A stretch of DNA of 64,000 nt from Okeania sp. SIO1I7 (GCA_010672585.1 JAAHGF010000016.1:10882-74881); one strand, 5' to 3'. Counted from the first letter of the stretch, positions 1-10,216 are shown. Notes: generated from the sequence alone by a model not told the origin. Numbers and translations are program-made.

Positions 1-3000
1 GCAATTTAACAATAAGTGATATTAACTCCCGTTCGGATGTTAATGGTCGGGGTGGTAATATTACCCTCGAAAGTACAGATGGAAATATTGATACAACCAA
101 CGGTGAGGACGGAATATCTTCTTTTTCAGAATTAGGAAATGCTGGAGATGTGACTATTACCAGTAATGGCAATTTGACTACAGGTGATATTGACTCTCGT
201 TCAGACGCTAATGGTCAAGGTGGCAAAATTACTCTTGAAAGTCTCACCGGAAATGTTGATACAGCAGGTGGTGAATTATCTTCTTTTTCAGAATTAGGAG
301 ATGCTGGAGATGTGACTATCACCAGTAATGGTGATTTGAGTACAGGTAATATTGACTCTCGTTCAGACGCTAATGGTCAAGGTGGGAATATTACCCTCGA
401 AAGTACAAATGGAAATATTGAGACAACAAATGGTGAATTATCTTCTTTTTCACGTTCAGGAGATGCAGGAGATGTGACTATTACCAGTAATGGCGATCTG
501 ACAACAGGTGATATATTTTCCTCAAGTGGCAACCCGCAAGGTTCAAACAACGAGGATAACCCGTCAGAAGATGTATCTATATTAGAGGCAAACCCACAAC
601 AAACAGATAATTTTAATCCTGGAGAAAATACCGGAGGTACCGGAGGTAGTATTACTCTAATAGCTGAAGGTGAGATAAATACTACAGCAGGACTCATCGA
701 GTCATTTTCTCGTCGAGGAGAAGGAGGCGATATTAGTCTCGAGGCTAAAGGTAATATTACCACAAGTGAAATCATTTCCTCCGCAGGAGACCCAGAAAAT
801 ATTCCACCCTCAAGAGACAATACAGAAAATACCACCATTACTCAGTCTCAGGTTGAGTCAGAAACAGGTAGTCCAGGGGGCGATATTAGCATCCAGAGTA
901 TTGAGGGTAATGTAACAACTCAAGGAGAACTCATTTCTTATAGTAATCAAGGAGATGGAGGTAATGTTAGTGTTATCAGTAACGGCGATATTAATACTGC
1001 TGGTATTAACTCCCGCGCGGATAACAGGGGTCGTGGTGGTAATATATTGCTCCAAAGTCAAACAGGTAGTATTGACACTATCAATGGTGAGTTAGCTTCT
1101 TCCTCGAGAACAGGTAACGGCGGTAATGTAGAAATTATCGGTACAGGTAATATTCTAGTAGAAACCATTTTTTCAGAATCAGAAGGTAATGGTAATGGTG
1201 GAGATGTGACTATTACAGGTAATAGCAATATCAAAACAGCAAATATTGAATCATTTGCCGGAGGTAGTGGTACAGGTGGAAATATATCTATTACTACTAC
1301 AGATGGCGCAATAGATACCAGTGTTGGCGAGTTAGTCTCTAGTTCTCAAGAAGGGGAAGGTGGAAATGTTATTCTCAACGCCACAGGAGATATTCGTACC
1401 GGTTTGATCGAAAGCTTTAGCGGTGCGGGAGCAAGAGGTGGTAATATTACTTTGGAAACAATTAATGGCAATATTGATACCACTGTGGGATTTTTAGGTG
1501 AAGAGGCAAATATTCCCACTGATGCGGATGTTTCTTCTGAAGATGTTGCGACTACCTTCGAGCAGGAACGCGCCAACCTGAGTTCCTACGCTCCAGAGGG
1601 TACTGGAGGAAATATTGTGATTATTCAGCGGGGTCAAGGAGAAATTACCACTAGCAATATTAGTTCTTTTGGTGGGGAAAGTAGTGGAGATGTTAATATT
1701 ATCAACAATGACGGCAATATTAACACAGGTGTCATTTTTTCGACTGCCATTAACGGTACAGGTGGTCAAATATCTATCGAAACCCTGAATAACGGCGACC
1801 TAAATATTAATCATATTGCTACTTATTCTGCTGCTGAGAATGGTACTGGGGGTAATATTCAATTGAATGCTAGTGGTGTTGTCAATATTAATAACGTAGC
1901 ATCTTTTGGTAATGCAGGTAGTGGAGATGTAAGTATCGAAAGTAATAGCGGTAGTATTAATACCGGGACTATTCAGACCCGCGCTCCCAATGGCACCAGT
2001 GGTAATATTACTCTGAATACTTTTAGCACTCAAGGGGATATTAGAACTGCAAATGTTAGCACTGAAGGTGGAGAAGCGGCTGGAACAGTTGAAATTGTTG
2101 CTGCTGATGGTTCGGTCACTACTGAAGATTTGGAATCTATTTCTGAGTCTGGAAATGCTGGAGGTATTGATGTTCAGGCAGGGGAAGATATTGAAACTGG
2201 AGACCAAACTGTTGATAGTGCTACTGGTGATAGTAATATCAATAACGAAGCAGGAGGTGATATTACTACCCAAGACCAAACTGCTACTACTGAAGAAGGT
2301 GATGCCAGTATTAATAACGAAGCAGGAGGTGATATTACTACCCAAGACCAAACTGCTACTACTGAAGAAGGTGATGCCAGTATTAATAACGAAGCAGGAG
2401 GCAATATTACTACCCAAGACCAAACTGCTATCACTCAGCAAGGTGATGCCAGTATTAATAACGAAGCAGGAGGCAATATTACTACCCAAGACCAAATAGC
2501 TATCACTCAGCAAGGTAATGCCAATATTAATAATCAAGCAGGAGCTAATATTACTACCCAAGACCAAATAGCTATCACTCAGCAAGGTAATGCCAATATT
2601 AATAATCAAGCAGGAGCTAATATTACTACCCAAGACCAAATAGCTATCACTCAGCAAGGTAATGCCAATATTAATAATCAAGCAGCAGGTAATATTACCC
2701 AAGACCAAATAGCTACAACTCAGCAAGGTAATGCCAATATTAATAATCAAGCAGCAGGTAATATTACTACCCAAGACCAAATAGCTACAACTCAGCAAGG
2801 TAATGCCAATATTAATAATCAAGCAGCAGGTAATATTACCCAAGACCAAATAGCTACAACTCAGCAAGGTAATGCCAATATTAATAATCAAGCAGCAGGT
2901 AATATTACTACCCAAGACCAAATAGCTACAACTCAGCAAGGTAATGCCAATATTAATAATCAAGCAGCAGGTAATATTACCCAAGACCAAATAGCTACAA

Positions 3001-4694
3001 CTCAGCAAGGTAATGCCAATATTAATAATCAAGCAGCAGGTAATATTACTACCCAAGACCAAATAGCAATAGGTGATACAACAAATATTATTAACCTACC
3101 AGGAGGAGAACTTAATACTGGTGAAGTCATTCAAATTAGCCCACCTCCATCAATACCAATAGACAATACCTTGCCACAACAATTACCTCAGACACCAATC
3201 ACCCCAACTACCCCAACAGTAACAAACTTAGTACCACAACCAATCACCCCAGCTACCCCAGCAAATAACATTTTGCCACCTAACAACCCAATCTCAAATC
3301 CAACCGCCACCAACATTATCCAGTCAATACAGAGTAACAGTACCATCAGCACAACCAATAATCCTAATCTGCCAAACAAAAATAGCGATCGCCAACAAAT
3401 CAACATCAATACCGACACCACAACAGCTTTACAAAACATCAATATTATTAACAATACTCCCTTAACTGTTGCTGCTAACTCCCAGATGTTGATAACCTTA
3501 GAGCAACATCGGAACAATGAATTTACCGACTACCTTGGAGAAGACCCATCAACTCAAAATGCATCCATAAAAAATATCCGGGAAGTGCTGACAGATATTG
3601 CCCGTGAAACAGGCAAAAACTCAGCAATTATCTATGTCACAGCTTACCAAGAAGAACTGCAACTGGTATTATATACATCAGACAGCGACCCCATCCTCAA
3701 AACTATTCCGGCAGCTAATCGCCAACAACTCATGGAAGTTGTCCTACAATTACGAGTTCAAGTCACAAATCCCTCCCGTCGCTTTACTCAAAGCTACTTG
3801 CCACCAGCACAAAAATTGTACAATTGGCTCATTAGACCCATAGCAGCAGAACTAGAAGCAGCTAATATCGATACCTTACTATTCAGTATGGATGAAGGTC
3901 TACGGACATTACCTGTAGCAGCATTACACGATGGCGAACAATTCCTCGTCGAAAAATATAGCCTCAGTTTAATTCCCAGTATCAGTTTAATGGATACCAA
4001 CTATCGCCCAATTCAAGATACTAGAGTATTAGCAATGGGAGCAAGTGAATTCACTACTCAAAGTTCCTTACCAGCAGTACCAGTCGAGTTAGAAACTATT
4101 TCCCAACAGTTGTGGCAAGGTAGTCAATTCCTCAATCAAGACTTCACCCGTAATAACCTGCTAACCCAACGACAAAACTATTCCTATCCCATCGTTCACC
4201 TGGCAACTCATGCAGAATTCCGACCAGGTGCTGCCAGCAATTCCTATATTCAACTGTGGGGTAACCAACAACTACAGTTAGACGAAATACGGGAATTAGG
4301 TTGGAACGATCCACCAGTAGAATTATTAGTATTGTCAGCTTGTCGTACCGCTGTTGGTGACAAAAATGCTGAGTTAGGTTTTGCCGGGTTAGCAGTCGCA
4401 GCAGGAGCAAAGTCTGCCTTAGCGAGTGTGTGGTATGTGAGTGATGAAGGCACCTTAGGATTGATGACAGAATTTTACACCCAACTAAATAATGCCAAGA
4501 TTAAAGCAGAAGCTTTACGACAAGCACAGTTAGCAATGTTACGAGGAGAGGTAGTTATTACAGAAGGTCAGTTAAGGGGAACAGCAGCTCGTGGTGCAGT
4601 GGTATTACCGTCAGAATTAGGAAAGTTTGAAAATCAAAATTTATCTCATCCCTATTATTGGGCAGGGTTTACTATTGTGGGTAGTCCTTGGTAG
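1..4694 (+). CDS. CHAT-domain protease with filamentous-haemagglutinin-like repeats (5' truncated by window)
   Basis: The reading frame is open from base 3 with no start, so the N-terminus (signal and any TPS secretion domain) lies outside the window. The visible part has three regions. First, about 700 residues of Gly/Asn/Ser-rich beta-helix-like repeats with recurring GGNITLES and GDVTITSNG motifs. Second, a tandem block of 23/24-residue units (nt 2241-3070) followed by a Pro/Thr/Asn-rich linker (nt 3130-3400). Third, a C-terminal CHAT peptidase domain of about 380 residues. The likely catalytic dyad is visible: His codon at nt 4209 (HLATHAEF) and Cys codon at nt 4341 (LVLSACRTA). CHAT domains are caspase-like cysteine proteases; an FHA-type stalk suggests a cell-surface or secreted protein. 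The CHAT region is clearly paralogous to the gene at 19668-21032. Substrate and partner are unknown. Confidence 0.85.
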   Translation, partial: NLTISDINSRSDVNGRGGNITLESTDGNIDTTNGEDGISSFSELGNAGDVTITSNGNLTTGDIDSRSDANGQGGKITLESLTGNVDTAGGELSSFSELGDAGDVTITSNGDLSTGNIDSRSDANGQGGNITLESTNGNIETTNGELSSFSRSGDAGDVTITSNGDLTTGDIFSSSGNPQGSNNEDNPSEDVSILEANPQQTDNFNPGENTGGTGGSITLIAEGEINTTAGLIESFSRRGEGGDISLEAKGNITTSEIISSAGDPENIPPSRDNTENTTITQSQVESETGSPGGDISIQSIEGNVTTQGELISYSNQGDGGNVSVISNGDINTAGINSRADNRGRGGNILLQSQTGSIDTINGELASSSRTGNGGNVEIIGTGNILVETIFSESEGNGNGGDVTITGNSNIKTANIESFAGGSGTGGNISITTTDGAIDTSVGELVSSSQEGEGGNVILNATGDIRTGLIESFSGAGARGGNITLETINGNIDTTVGFLGEEANIPTDADVSSEDVATTFEQERANLSSYAPEGTGGNIVIIQRGQGEITTSNISSFGGESSGDVNIINNDGNINTGVIFSTAINGTGGQISIETLNNGDLNINHIATYSAAENGTGGNIQLNASGVVNINNVASFGNAGSGDVSIESNSGSINTGTIQTRAPNGTSGNITLNTFSTQGDIRTANVSTEGGEAAGTVEIVAADGSVTTEDLESISESGNAGGIDVQAGEDIETGDQTVDSATGDSNINNEAGGDITTQDQTATTEEGDASINNEAGGDITTQDQTATTEEGDASINNEAGGNITTQDQTAITQQGDASINNEAGGNITTQDQIAITQQGNANINNQAGANITTQDQIAITQQGNANINNQAGANITTQDQIAITQQGNANINNQAAGNITQDQIATTQQGNANINNQAAGNITTQDQIATTQQGNANINNQAAGNITQDQIATTQQGNANINNQAAGNITTQDQIATTQQGNANINNQAAGNITQDQIATTQQGNANINNQAAGNITTQDQIAIGDTTNIINLPGGELNTGEVIQISPPPSIPIDNTLPQQLPQTPITPTTPTVTNLVPQPITPATPANNILPPNNPISNPTATNIIQSIQSNSTISTTNNPNLPNKNSDRQQININTDTTTALQNINIINNTPLTVAANSQMLITLEQHRNNEFTDYLGEDPSTQNASIKNIREVLTDIARETGKNSAIIYVTAYQEELQLVLYTSDSDPILKTIPAANRQQLMEVVLQLRVQVTNPSRRFTQSYLPPAQKLYNWLIRPIAAELEAANIDTLLFSMDEGLRTLPVAALHDGEQFLVEKYSLSLIPSISLMDTNYRPIQDTRVLAMGASEFTTQSSLPAVPVELETISQQLWQGSQFLNQDFTRNNLLTQRQNYSYPIVHLATHAEFRPGAASNSYIQLWGNQQLQLDEIRELGWNDPPVELLVLSACRTAVGDKNAELGFAGLAVAAGAKSALASVWYVSDEGTLGLMTEFYTQLNNAKIKAEALRQAQLAMLRGEVVITEGQLRGTAARGAVVLPSELGKFENQNLSHPYYWAGFTIVGSPW
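2241..3070 (+). repeat. Twelve tandem 69/72-bp coding repeats in the CHAT protein
   Basis: Units begin NNEA or NNQA and run through ITTQDQ and GNANI. Units 1-6 are 24 residues (72 bp). Units 7-11 alternate 23, 24, 23, 24, 23 residues through loss of one Thr (ITQDQ against ITTQDQ). Unit 12 is partial. The alternation implies that a two-unit, 141-bp block was the latest thing amplified. Units change gradually from NNEAGGD at the 5' side to NNQAAGN at the 3' side. Confidence 0.9.
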
Positions 4695-4830
4695 TTTTTG
4701 GTAGTAGGGGAGCGGGGAAGTAGGGGAGTGGCTCACACCGATTATAGCACGGATACACGGATACGGAAGGGAGTGGGGGAGCGGGGGAGTAGGGGAGTAG
4801 AAGAGTAGGGGAGAAATTAAAAAATATACA
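4695..4830. repeat. GGGGAGTA-type minisatellite
   Basis: Directly after the CHAT stop codon is a purine-rich stretch built from ggggag(t/c)agg units. The same 8-bp unit recurs at 17308-17350, 43560-43590, 43728-43756 and, on the other strand, 55219-55257. Confidence 0.7.
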
Positions 4831-4987
4831 GCAGATTCCACCAAGCGTGAGATACACCCATCGCGGGCAAGATGCCCGCACTTGCATTCATTTAATTGTT
4901 AATTTCTGTACTTCTTATGCGAGGAATCTGCTCCTCAATATTTTTCTCTGGCGACAATGAATTAGCCCTGTTCCCAGGAGGGGAAGT

Positions 4988-5223
4988 CATATCAAATCCG
5001 GTAGCATCAGTGTAATTAGATGGGGAGATGGGGAGATGGGGGGATGGGGGGATGGAGAGTATGAGAGAAATTAAAGAATATGTATCCTACCATTACCATG
5101 CAGGACTATCAAAAAATTTACGTTTGTTTTTTCAAGCTTTTAAGCCTTCTTCCCTCTTCCTTCTTCCTTCTTCCTTCTTCCTTACCTTCGCTATACAATA
5201 CCGATGCTACCGGACATGATATC
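4988..5223. mobile_element. MITE with IS630-type termini (ATATCANNTCCGG)
   Basis: Imperfect terminal inverted repeats of about 21 bp lie at 4988-5008 and 5203-5223 (18 of 21 match), sharing TCCGGTAGCATC / GATGCTACCGGA. The outer motif (ATATCATGTCCGG) equals the end of the IS630-type transposase relic at 26028-26040, so this is probably a non-autonomous derivative. The interior is only minisatellite: a ggggagat purine tract (5020-5056) and a TTCCTTC heptamer tract (5146-5190). Confidence 0.6.
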
Positions 5224-5308
5224 AGGAGGAGAGAGAATCACAAACATGAGCGTAGTTATGACGATTGAAGAACTTTTTTATGTCCAATTAAACGGATTTG
5301 ATATTATC

Positions 5309-5397
5309 AGGACTTACGCAAAGGCACTATTTATAGAGGAAAGTAACTGTTGGACAATAGTTTTGAGCGCTATATATAGTGTATCTGCGTAAGTCCT
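5309..5397. mobile_element. 89-bp MITE, perfect 12-bp termini AGGACTTACGCA
   Basis: AGGACTTACGCA at 5309-5320 is perfectly inverted at 5386-5397. A second copy lies at 27299-27388 and a one-ended relative at 48415-48490. The left interior (aaggcactat) is shared among copies. Confidence 0.75.
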
Positions 5398-5948
5398 AAT
5401 TATAAAATATTTGGTTGATAATTAAAAAAAGTTTACTTTAAATACTTAAGGTAAAGTATAATAATAAATACTACTTTTTGCAATACTTGTGACACGAAAA
5501 CTTTAACCAGCTCTGGTTGATGAAGTCTAAAACCTTTATCTGTAGATGCTTTAGGCTTTTTTCAAAACAAAAAGTGCAAGCTTGTAGAGGCGAAAAGCTC
5601 AAAATGTGAAGATATTGAACAGACAAAGGCGAAAAAAATTCCGACAACTTTTCCTTCTAAATACTCTGTAATTCTCATGTATACTGGCTTATAAATTCTG
5701 ATCGCTAACTTCTTAACACCTGAATCTTGACTTCCACTTTCACCAAAAGACTTTTTCAGTAAAGCCTAACTATTGTATTTTATCAAGATTTCTGCTATTG
5801 AATTACCAATATAAGCACCTCTTCCAAAAAATAGAAAATTAAAGCATAGTTCTCAGGGGACGAGGGTTTGAAGGATGAAAGTAGTCTTTTAGACTTTAGC
5901 TAAATTAGAAAAAAAGTAGTATAAAAATGAGAATAGGGAAAAAATATT
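5398..5948. other. Gene-free stretch before the pentapeptide gene
   Basis: About 550 bp, very AT-rich, without a plausible ORF, RNA gene or clear inverted repeat. It presumably contains the promoter of the downstream gene, but no strong -35/-10 pair or ribosome binding site stands out. Confidence 0.4.
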
Positions 5949-7337
5949 ATGAGCAAGCAACACTGGTTAGATATAAGTGAATATGTCTGCCTAGCAGGTT
6001 CAGTTTTAGGAACCATTGCTTCAGCTACTTCTGGGCAGGCAATATACGCAGCAGCACCTTTAACTTTGGCCTTATCTGCAAGTGTAGCTAATAGAAAGCG
6101 GCTAGATAAATTGCAACAACAAGAACAAAGAGTGGCGCTTACAGATATTCAGAAAACCTTCTTAGAAGATGTGGATAGAGTTGATAGTCAAACATCTCAG
6201 TTGCAAGAAAAACTGAATCTTCAAACTGAGGAACAACAAAAGAAATTAGAAGTAATAACAGAACAGCTGAATCAAAAATTAGTCGCTGAAAGGGAAACCT
6301 TAGAGCAGCAAACTCAGCAACAAAGGCATAAATTACAAGAAGCTATAGAGTCAATACCAACTGAACTACAACAATTCATTCAACGTTTAGCTCCATTAGA
6401 ACGTCAGCAGAAAGAAATCATTAGTCAACGCTTACCTTGGGCAGTTTCAGCGATTGAGGAGCTACAAGATAGAGCTGCTGCCATCGCACCCTTAGAAAGT
6501 AACTTTGGTCATATTAGTAGAAATCTGCAAATTTTGAATAATCGTGTTGAGAGTCTGCCTCAACCAGAGTTTTTTGGTAAAATTGAAACAGCTATTACTT
6601 CAGTGCAAAAGCGACTTGATTTGAATCCTGTCAATTTTCAAGATGCAGTGCTGACAGATGCTAACCTCAGTGGTATTTATCTCAAGAATGCAAAACTAAC
6701 AGATGCTAACCTCAGTGGTGTTGACTTGGGTGGTGCTTGTTTAAATAATGCCAATCTCACAGATGTTAACCTTAGCAATGCTAATTTAACAGGTGCAGAT
6801 TTGGCAGTTGCTAATCTATCCTACGCAAACTTGAATCATGCTGAACTGGGTCAGGTTGATTTGTCTGGTGCTAACCTCAGTGGAGTAGATTTATCCTCAG
6901 CTAACCTCAGTGATGTTAATCTTTCGTATGCGAATCTCACAGATGCAGATTTAAGTAATGCTAACCTAAATGGTGCTAACCTAACTAACGCTAACCTCAG
7001 TGGAGTTATTCTCAGTGATGCAGATTTAAGTAATGCTAACCTAAATGGTGCTAACTTGTCCCATGCAGGTTTAAATAATACTAATCTCAGTAATGCAAAT
7101 CTTTGTGCTGCACAATTGTGGTGTACTGATATAAGTGATGCTGACTTAACTGACATATTCATAGATCAAAACACTAAATTAGACGAAAAAACTCAAGAGC
7201 AATTGCAAAAAGCAAGTCATAAAACAAAGAATCAAAATCTTCATGGTTATAGCAGGAAAGTAACTGATATTAATCACAATAGGGTTCATCTGATGAGTCC
7301 TAATTTTTTGGAAGGAAAATCAGGCGTTGCTGAATAA
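5949..7337 (+). CDS. Membrane-anchored pentapeptide-repeat protein with coiled coil
   Basis: 462 residues. Residues about 15-50 are hydrophobic and Ala/Ser-rich with a short break, consistent with one or two membrane helices. Residues about 52-140 are Gln/Glu/Lys-rich with heptad character (coiled coil). Residues about 228-402 consist of A(N/D)LSxx pentapeptides, roughly 35 of them, which fold as a right-handed quadrilateral beta-helix. A basic tail follows. Such proteins are very common in cyanobacteria; most have no known function. The last codons (Gly-Val-Ala-Glu-stop) coincide with the terminus of the MITE at 7323, so the present C-terminus is set by that insertion. The start at 5949 has no strong Shine-Dalgarno sequence. 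Confidence 0.85.
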   Translation: MSKQHWLDISEYVCLAGSVLGTIASATSGQAIYAAAPLTLALSASVANRKRLDKLQQQEQRVALTDIQKTFLEDVDRVDSQTSQLQEKLNLQTEEQQKKLEVITEQLNQKLVAERETLEQQTQQQRHKLQEAIESIPTELQQFIQRLAPLERQQKEIISQRLPWAVSAIEELQDRAAAIAPLESNFGHISRNLQILNNRVESLPQPEFFGKIETAITSVQKRLDLNPVNFQDAVLTDANLSGIYLKNAKLTDANLSGVDLGGACLNNANLTDVNLSNANLTGADLAVANLSYANLNHAELGQVDLSGANLSGVDLSSANLSDVNLSYANLTDADLSNANLNGANLTNANLSGVILSDADLSNANLNGANLSHAGLNNTNLSNANLCAAQLWCTDISDADLTDIFIDQNTKLDEKTQEQLQKASHKTKNQNLHGYSRKVTDINHNRVHLMSPNFLEGKSGVAE

Positions 7338-7733
7338 ATGTATGATTTTACAGTCCTCAGGAGGAACGAGTCAGGAAGACTGAGTCAGCAGAGTAGGTAG
7401 AAAGGAGTTTTTCGGTGATTAATAGGTATAATTTGCACTATTTTACTTCTTCTTTATTTCCTCCTGACTCCTGACTCCTGTACGTCGCCAATCTGACGGC
7501 TCCCCTATCTGACTCCTCTGTTGTTACTCCTACCTCCTCGCGTACCCATTTCTTCTGTCTTCCCCTCCACCGGAGGAGTTAGGGGTGGGTTGTCTCCTGT
7601 CTTCCCCTCCACCGGAGGGGTTAGGGGTGGGTTGTCTCCTACCCTCACCCATAAGACTAGTGAAGCGCAAATCCTATTTATAGTCGAAGGAAAGAGCACG
7701 GACATATCAAAATTTTAAAATTCAGACAACGCC
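7323..7733. mobile_element. 411-bp MITE-like element, termini GGCGTTGCTGAAT
   Basis: GGCGTTGCTGAAT at 7323-7335 is inverted as ATTCAGACAACGCC at 7720-7733. The left end overlaps the final codons of the pentapeptide gene and supplies its TAA stop. A relative lies at 19262-19428 and shares GTTGCTGAATAAATGTAT. The interior carries (TGACTCC) heptamers (7463-7480), two 44-46 bp direct copies around 7558-7640 (cttcccctccaccggagg-type), and the segment cataagactagtgaagcgca, which also ends the three elements at 39.6-40.4 kb. Confidence 0.6.
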
Positions 7734-7885
7734 AGATTTTTTGCTCTTTCGATTCTTCGGTTCTTCTTTCTTCCTTCTGCTATAACTACTGAAGTTAAAT
7801 AATTGGAAAAAAGTGACATGATTAGACATTGCTTGGTACTATCAGGTGTCTAAATGTGCCCTCAAATCATATTTTTGAGAGATTT

Positions 7886-8758
7886 CTATATATACTTCTG
7901 CAATAATAATTTCAACTTCTCCTTAGTCTGAGCAGGTACCCTATCCAAAGGAGTTAAGATGGCATTTTTCAAAGCTGAATGAGAATCAGAAACAAACTGT
8001 TCTTTACTCAATCTCCGCACCGTTTCCTGAATAACTTTTTGGGCATTCACAACATTCTTCCTTAAATTATTAATCACCATATCGACAGTCACGCTATCAT
8101 GTTCTTCATGCCAACAATCGTAATCTGTAGATAAAGCTAAAGTTGCATAAGCTATTTCTGCTTCCCTTGCCAACTTCGCTTCTGGTAAGTTTGTCATCCC
8201 GATAACTGTTGCGCCCCAACTGCGATATAAATTCGACTCCGCTTTAGTGGAAAAAGCTGGCCCTTCCATACATAAATAAGTGCCAGTGCGATGCACATTT
8301 ACATCGGGCAAATTTAAACTTTCCGCAGCATCCGCCAGCATTTTTGCTAGTTGAGGACAAGTAGGATTTTCAAAAGTAATGTGTGCTGTTATTCCTTCAC
8401 CGAAAAAAGTAGATATCCGACCTTTTGTCCGGTCAATGAACTGGTCTACTACTACTAAGTCTAGTGGTTTGACTTCTTCTTTGAGAGAACCAACTGCAGA
8501 AGCAGAGATTAAATATTCCACACCTAGACTTTTCATACCATAGATATTGGCGCGAAATGGTAATTCAGATGGTAATAAAGCGTGGTTGCGATCGTGTCTG
8601 GGGAGAAATGCTACTCGTGTTCCTTCTAAAGTACCAACAATAATAGTATCAGAGGGAGACCCAAAGGGGGTATCTACTCGTATCTCCTCCAAATCTGTGA
8701 GTGCCTCCATTTTGTACAGACCACTACCACCAATAATTCCTATTTTTACTTTGGTCAT
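7886..8758 (-). CDS. mtnP: S-methyl-5'-thioadenosine phosphorylase
   Basis: 290 residues, normal for the family. It cleaves methylthioadenosine (from polyamine and SAM metabolism) with phosphate to adenine and methylthioribose-1-phosphate, in the cytoplasm. Seen: phosphate-binding GGSGLY (10-15), RHDRNH (54-59) and [10 protein letters not shown] (166-175); substrate-binding GMTNLPEA (187-194) and TDYD (211-214). The order and spacing match MTAP rather than purine nucleoside phosphorylase generally. The ATG is preceded by CTCAGG. It stands alone between repeat regions with no other methionine-salvage gene nearby. Confidence 0.93.
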   Translation of the reverse strand: MTKVKIGIIGGSGLYKMEALTDLEEIRVDTPFGSPSDTIIVGTLEGTRVAFLPRHDRNHALLPSELPFRANIYGMKSLGVEYLISASAVGSLKEEVKPLDLVVVDQFIDRTKGRISTFFGEGITAHITFENPTCPQLAKMLADAAESLNLPDVNVHRTGTYLCMEGPAFSTKAESNLYRSWGATVIGMTNLPEAKLAREAEIAYATLALSTDYDCWHEEHDSVTVDMVINNLRKNVVNAQKVIQETVRRLSKEQFVSDSHSALKNAILTPLDRVPAQTKEKLKLLLQKYI

Positions 8759-9316
8759 CCTGAGGTTAGCTAATATGTTTGATTTTTTAGGTATTCTACC
8801 GGATTTCTGGTGAAATTATTTGAGATTGTATCGGTTTAAATACTTATTGAAAAAAGTGACTGAGAATACGGCCTGTGAGGGGTATCACCCCACCAACAGC
8901 ATTGGCACCGCAGGTCACAGTGGGGTGGGGTATTAGACCAATTACAGATAAAGATAAATAACTAGCAATAGGGGACTATAGATAACAGTGCACAGAGTCA
9001 AGTAAGTGTTTATCATTAATACATAAGTATTAAAGATACTATATATCTAAGTCTTTTTCATCGCCAAATGTATAAAAAAAAATTAATTTTTTCAAAATAT
9101 TCAATGTTAATGCTTAATCTTTACCAAATTTTCATAAAACAAACTATACTTTTGTAATATTGTAGGAAAATAAGAATTAATCAATTTTCTGTCGTGCCCT
9201 TTCTTGATTCTACTAACCAATTCTCCTACCCAGATATTTTTTCAATTTTCTGCGGGTAGCCAATATTTTTGGAATATTTCTCTTTTGTCGGACAATTATC
9301 TGATTTATTAGGAAAA
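8759..9316. other. Gene-free stretch upstream of mtnP with one GC-rich stem-loop
   Basis: About 560 AT-rich bases. The only structure seen is an inverted repeat, ACCCCACC (8887-8894) with GGTGGGGT (8924-8931), loop of 29 nt. It lacks a T tract, so it is not an obvious terminator. The mtnP promoter should lie in 8759-8870. Confidence 0.4.
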
Positions 9317-9523
9317 ATGAACAAATCACAAGCTAAAGCTAAAACAACTTCCCTAGAATTAGTTGTCAGTAATATTTTTGCCGCTCGTAAAATTTCGGCT
9401 AGCGATCGCCAGTTTTTAAGAGCAGCATTATTTTTGCCTAATCTTTTAAGTATCACAGAACAAAACCAGATTAAACAAGTTTATGAAGAATTAATGGCTG
9501 GACGAATTAGTGTTGTCAAATAG
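9317..9523 (+). CDS. Small conserved-type cyanobacterial protein, function unknown
   Basis: 68 residues from the ATG at 9317, preceded by AGGA at 9310-9313. An in-frame TTG at 9269 would add 16 residues, but the ATG fits better because the extension has no ribosome binding site. The sequence is soluble and helical with no membrane segment. It shows the layout 'SASDRQFLRAAL...ITEQNQIKQVYEEL..GRISVVK', which resembles a family of short cyanobacterial proteins of unknown role; this is recalled similarity, not a search. It contains an HIP1 octamer. Confidence 0.6.
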   Translation: MNKSQAKAKTTSLELVVSNIFAARKISASDRQFLRAALFLPNLLSITEQNQIKQVYEELMAGRISVVK

Positions 9524-9779
9524 GAATTGTATGAACTTTTTAAAATTTCTCTGAAATTATGACTTTTGAATGTTGCTTCAGAGTCTAGAGTCAATTCGTG
9601 ATGATTTTCTTCTAATTCCTCATCATATCAAGTCCGGTTGAACAACTTTAATTCAATTTAGTAGTCAGTAGAGGATGCTAAATCCTGAAACGTTTAGTAT
9701 TGCTAGACATTTTACTGTTTCCTATGACCTATCGGTCTCGCAAAGGAGCAGGGAGAATACAGATATAGCACTTTCCAAC

Positions 9780-9880
9780 TTTCCGGAGGTACAATCTATT
9801 TTGGGCAGCAGTGGAGAAGGGAGAATGGAGCAGGGAGCAGGAAGAATGAAGCAGGGAGAATGGAGCAGGGAGTAGGAAAG
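9780..9880. repeat. GGAGCAG-type purine minisatellite
   Basis: Imperfect tandem units of ggagcag / ggagaat run over about 100 bp. No coding potential is supported on either strand. Confidence 0.6.
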
Positions 9881-9885
9881 ATAGA

Positions 9886-9994
9886 TTACAGCGCTTTTCA
9901 AATTGATGGACCACACATATTCACAAGCAAAACCTTGTAGGGACATTCCATGGAATGTCCCTACAATGGTCTACCCAAATGAAAACCACTGTAA
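9886..9994. mobile_element. 109-bp MITE, termini TTACAGCGNTTTTCA, with 32-bp perfect palindrome
   Basis: TTACAGCGCTTTTCA (9886-9900) is inverted as TGAAAACCACTGTAA (9980-9994). Other copies are at 39351-39460 and 40450-40618. Inside is a perfect palindrome, arm TTGTAGGGACATTCCA, at 9935-9966 with no spacer. It would form a 16-bp hairpin or cruciform. Confidence 0.75.
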
Positions 9995-10119
9995 TGTTGA
10001 ACTGTACCTCAGCATCTTAAATAATGCTGTATTTGCGGTTGAAGTGAGAGGGTCGGTTTTTTTCAGGTCTCAATTAAACTGACATGATATTACTTACTTT
10101 TTCCTCAAATTAGCTTCAA

Positions 10120-10216
10120 TAGACATCTCCAGAAAAGAGGCAACAGGCAACAGAAAGAAATAATTGATAATTTATGGATAAGAATTGATTTGATTTTTGA
10201 TTTTTGGAGATGTCTA
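10120..10216. mobile_element. 97-bp MITE, perfect 12-bp termini TAGACATCTCCA
   Basis: TAGACATCTCCA (10120-10131) is perfectly inverted at 10205-10216. The interior is AT-rich without an ORF. No second copy was seen in this window. Confidence 0.6.

Noticed and set aside
1800..3062. 420-codon minus-strand ORF opposite the CHAT repeats
   Set aside because: It mirrors the tandem DNA repeat on the opposite strand; a Leu/Ile/Cys-rich periodic product without start signals. The plus-strand gene is clearly real.
2241..3070. Possible CRISPR array
   Set aside because: Repeats are contiguous with no unique spacers and are in frame with a long gene.
7505..7718. Overlapping 65-66 codon ORFs on both strands
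   Set aside because: They translate the CT-rich duplicated interior of a MITE-like element.
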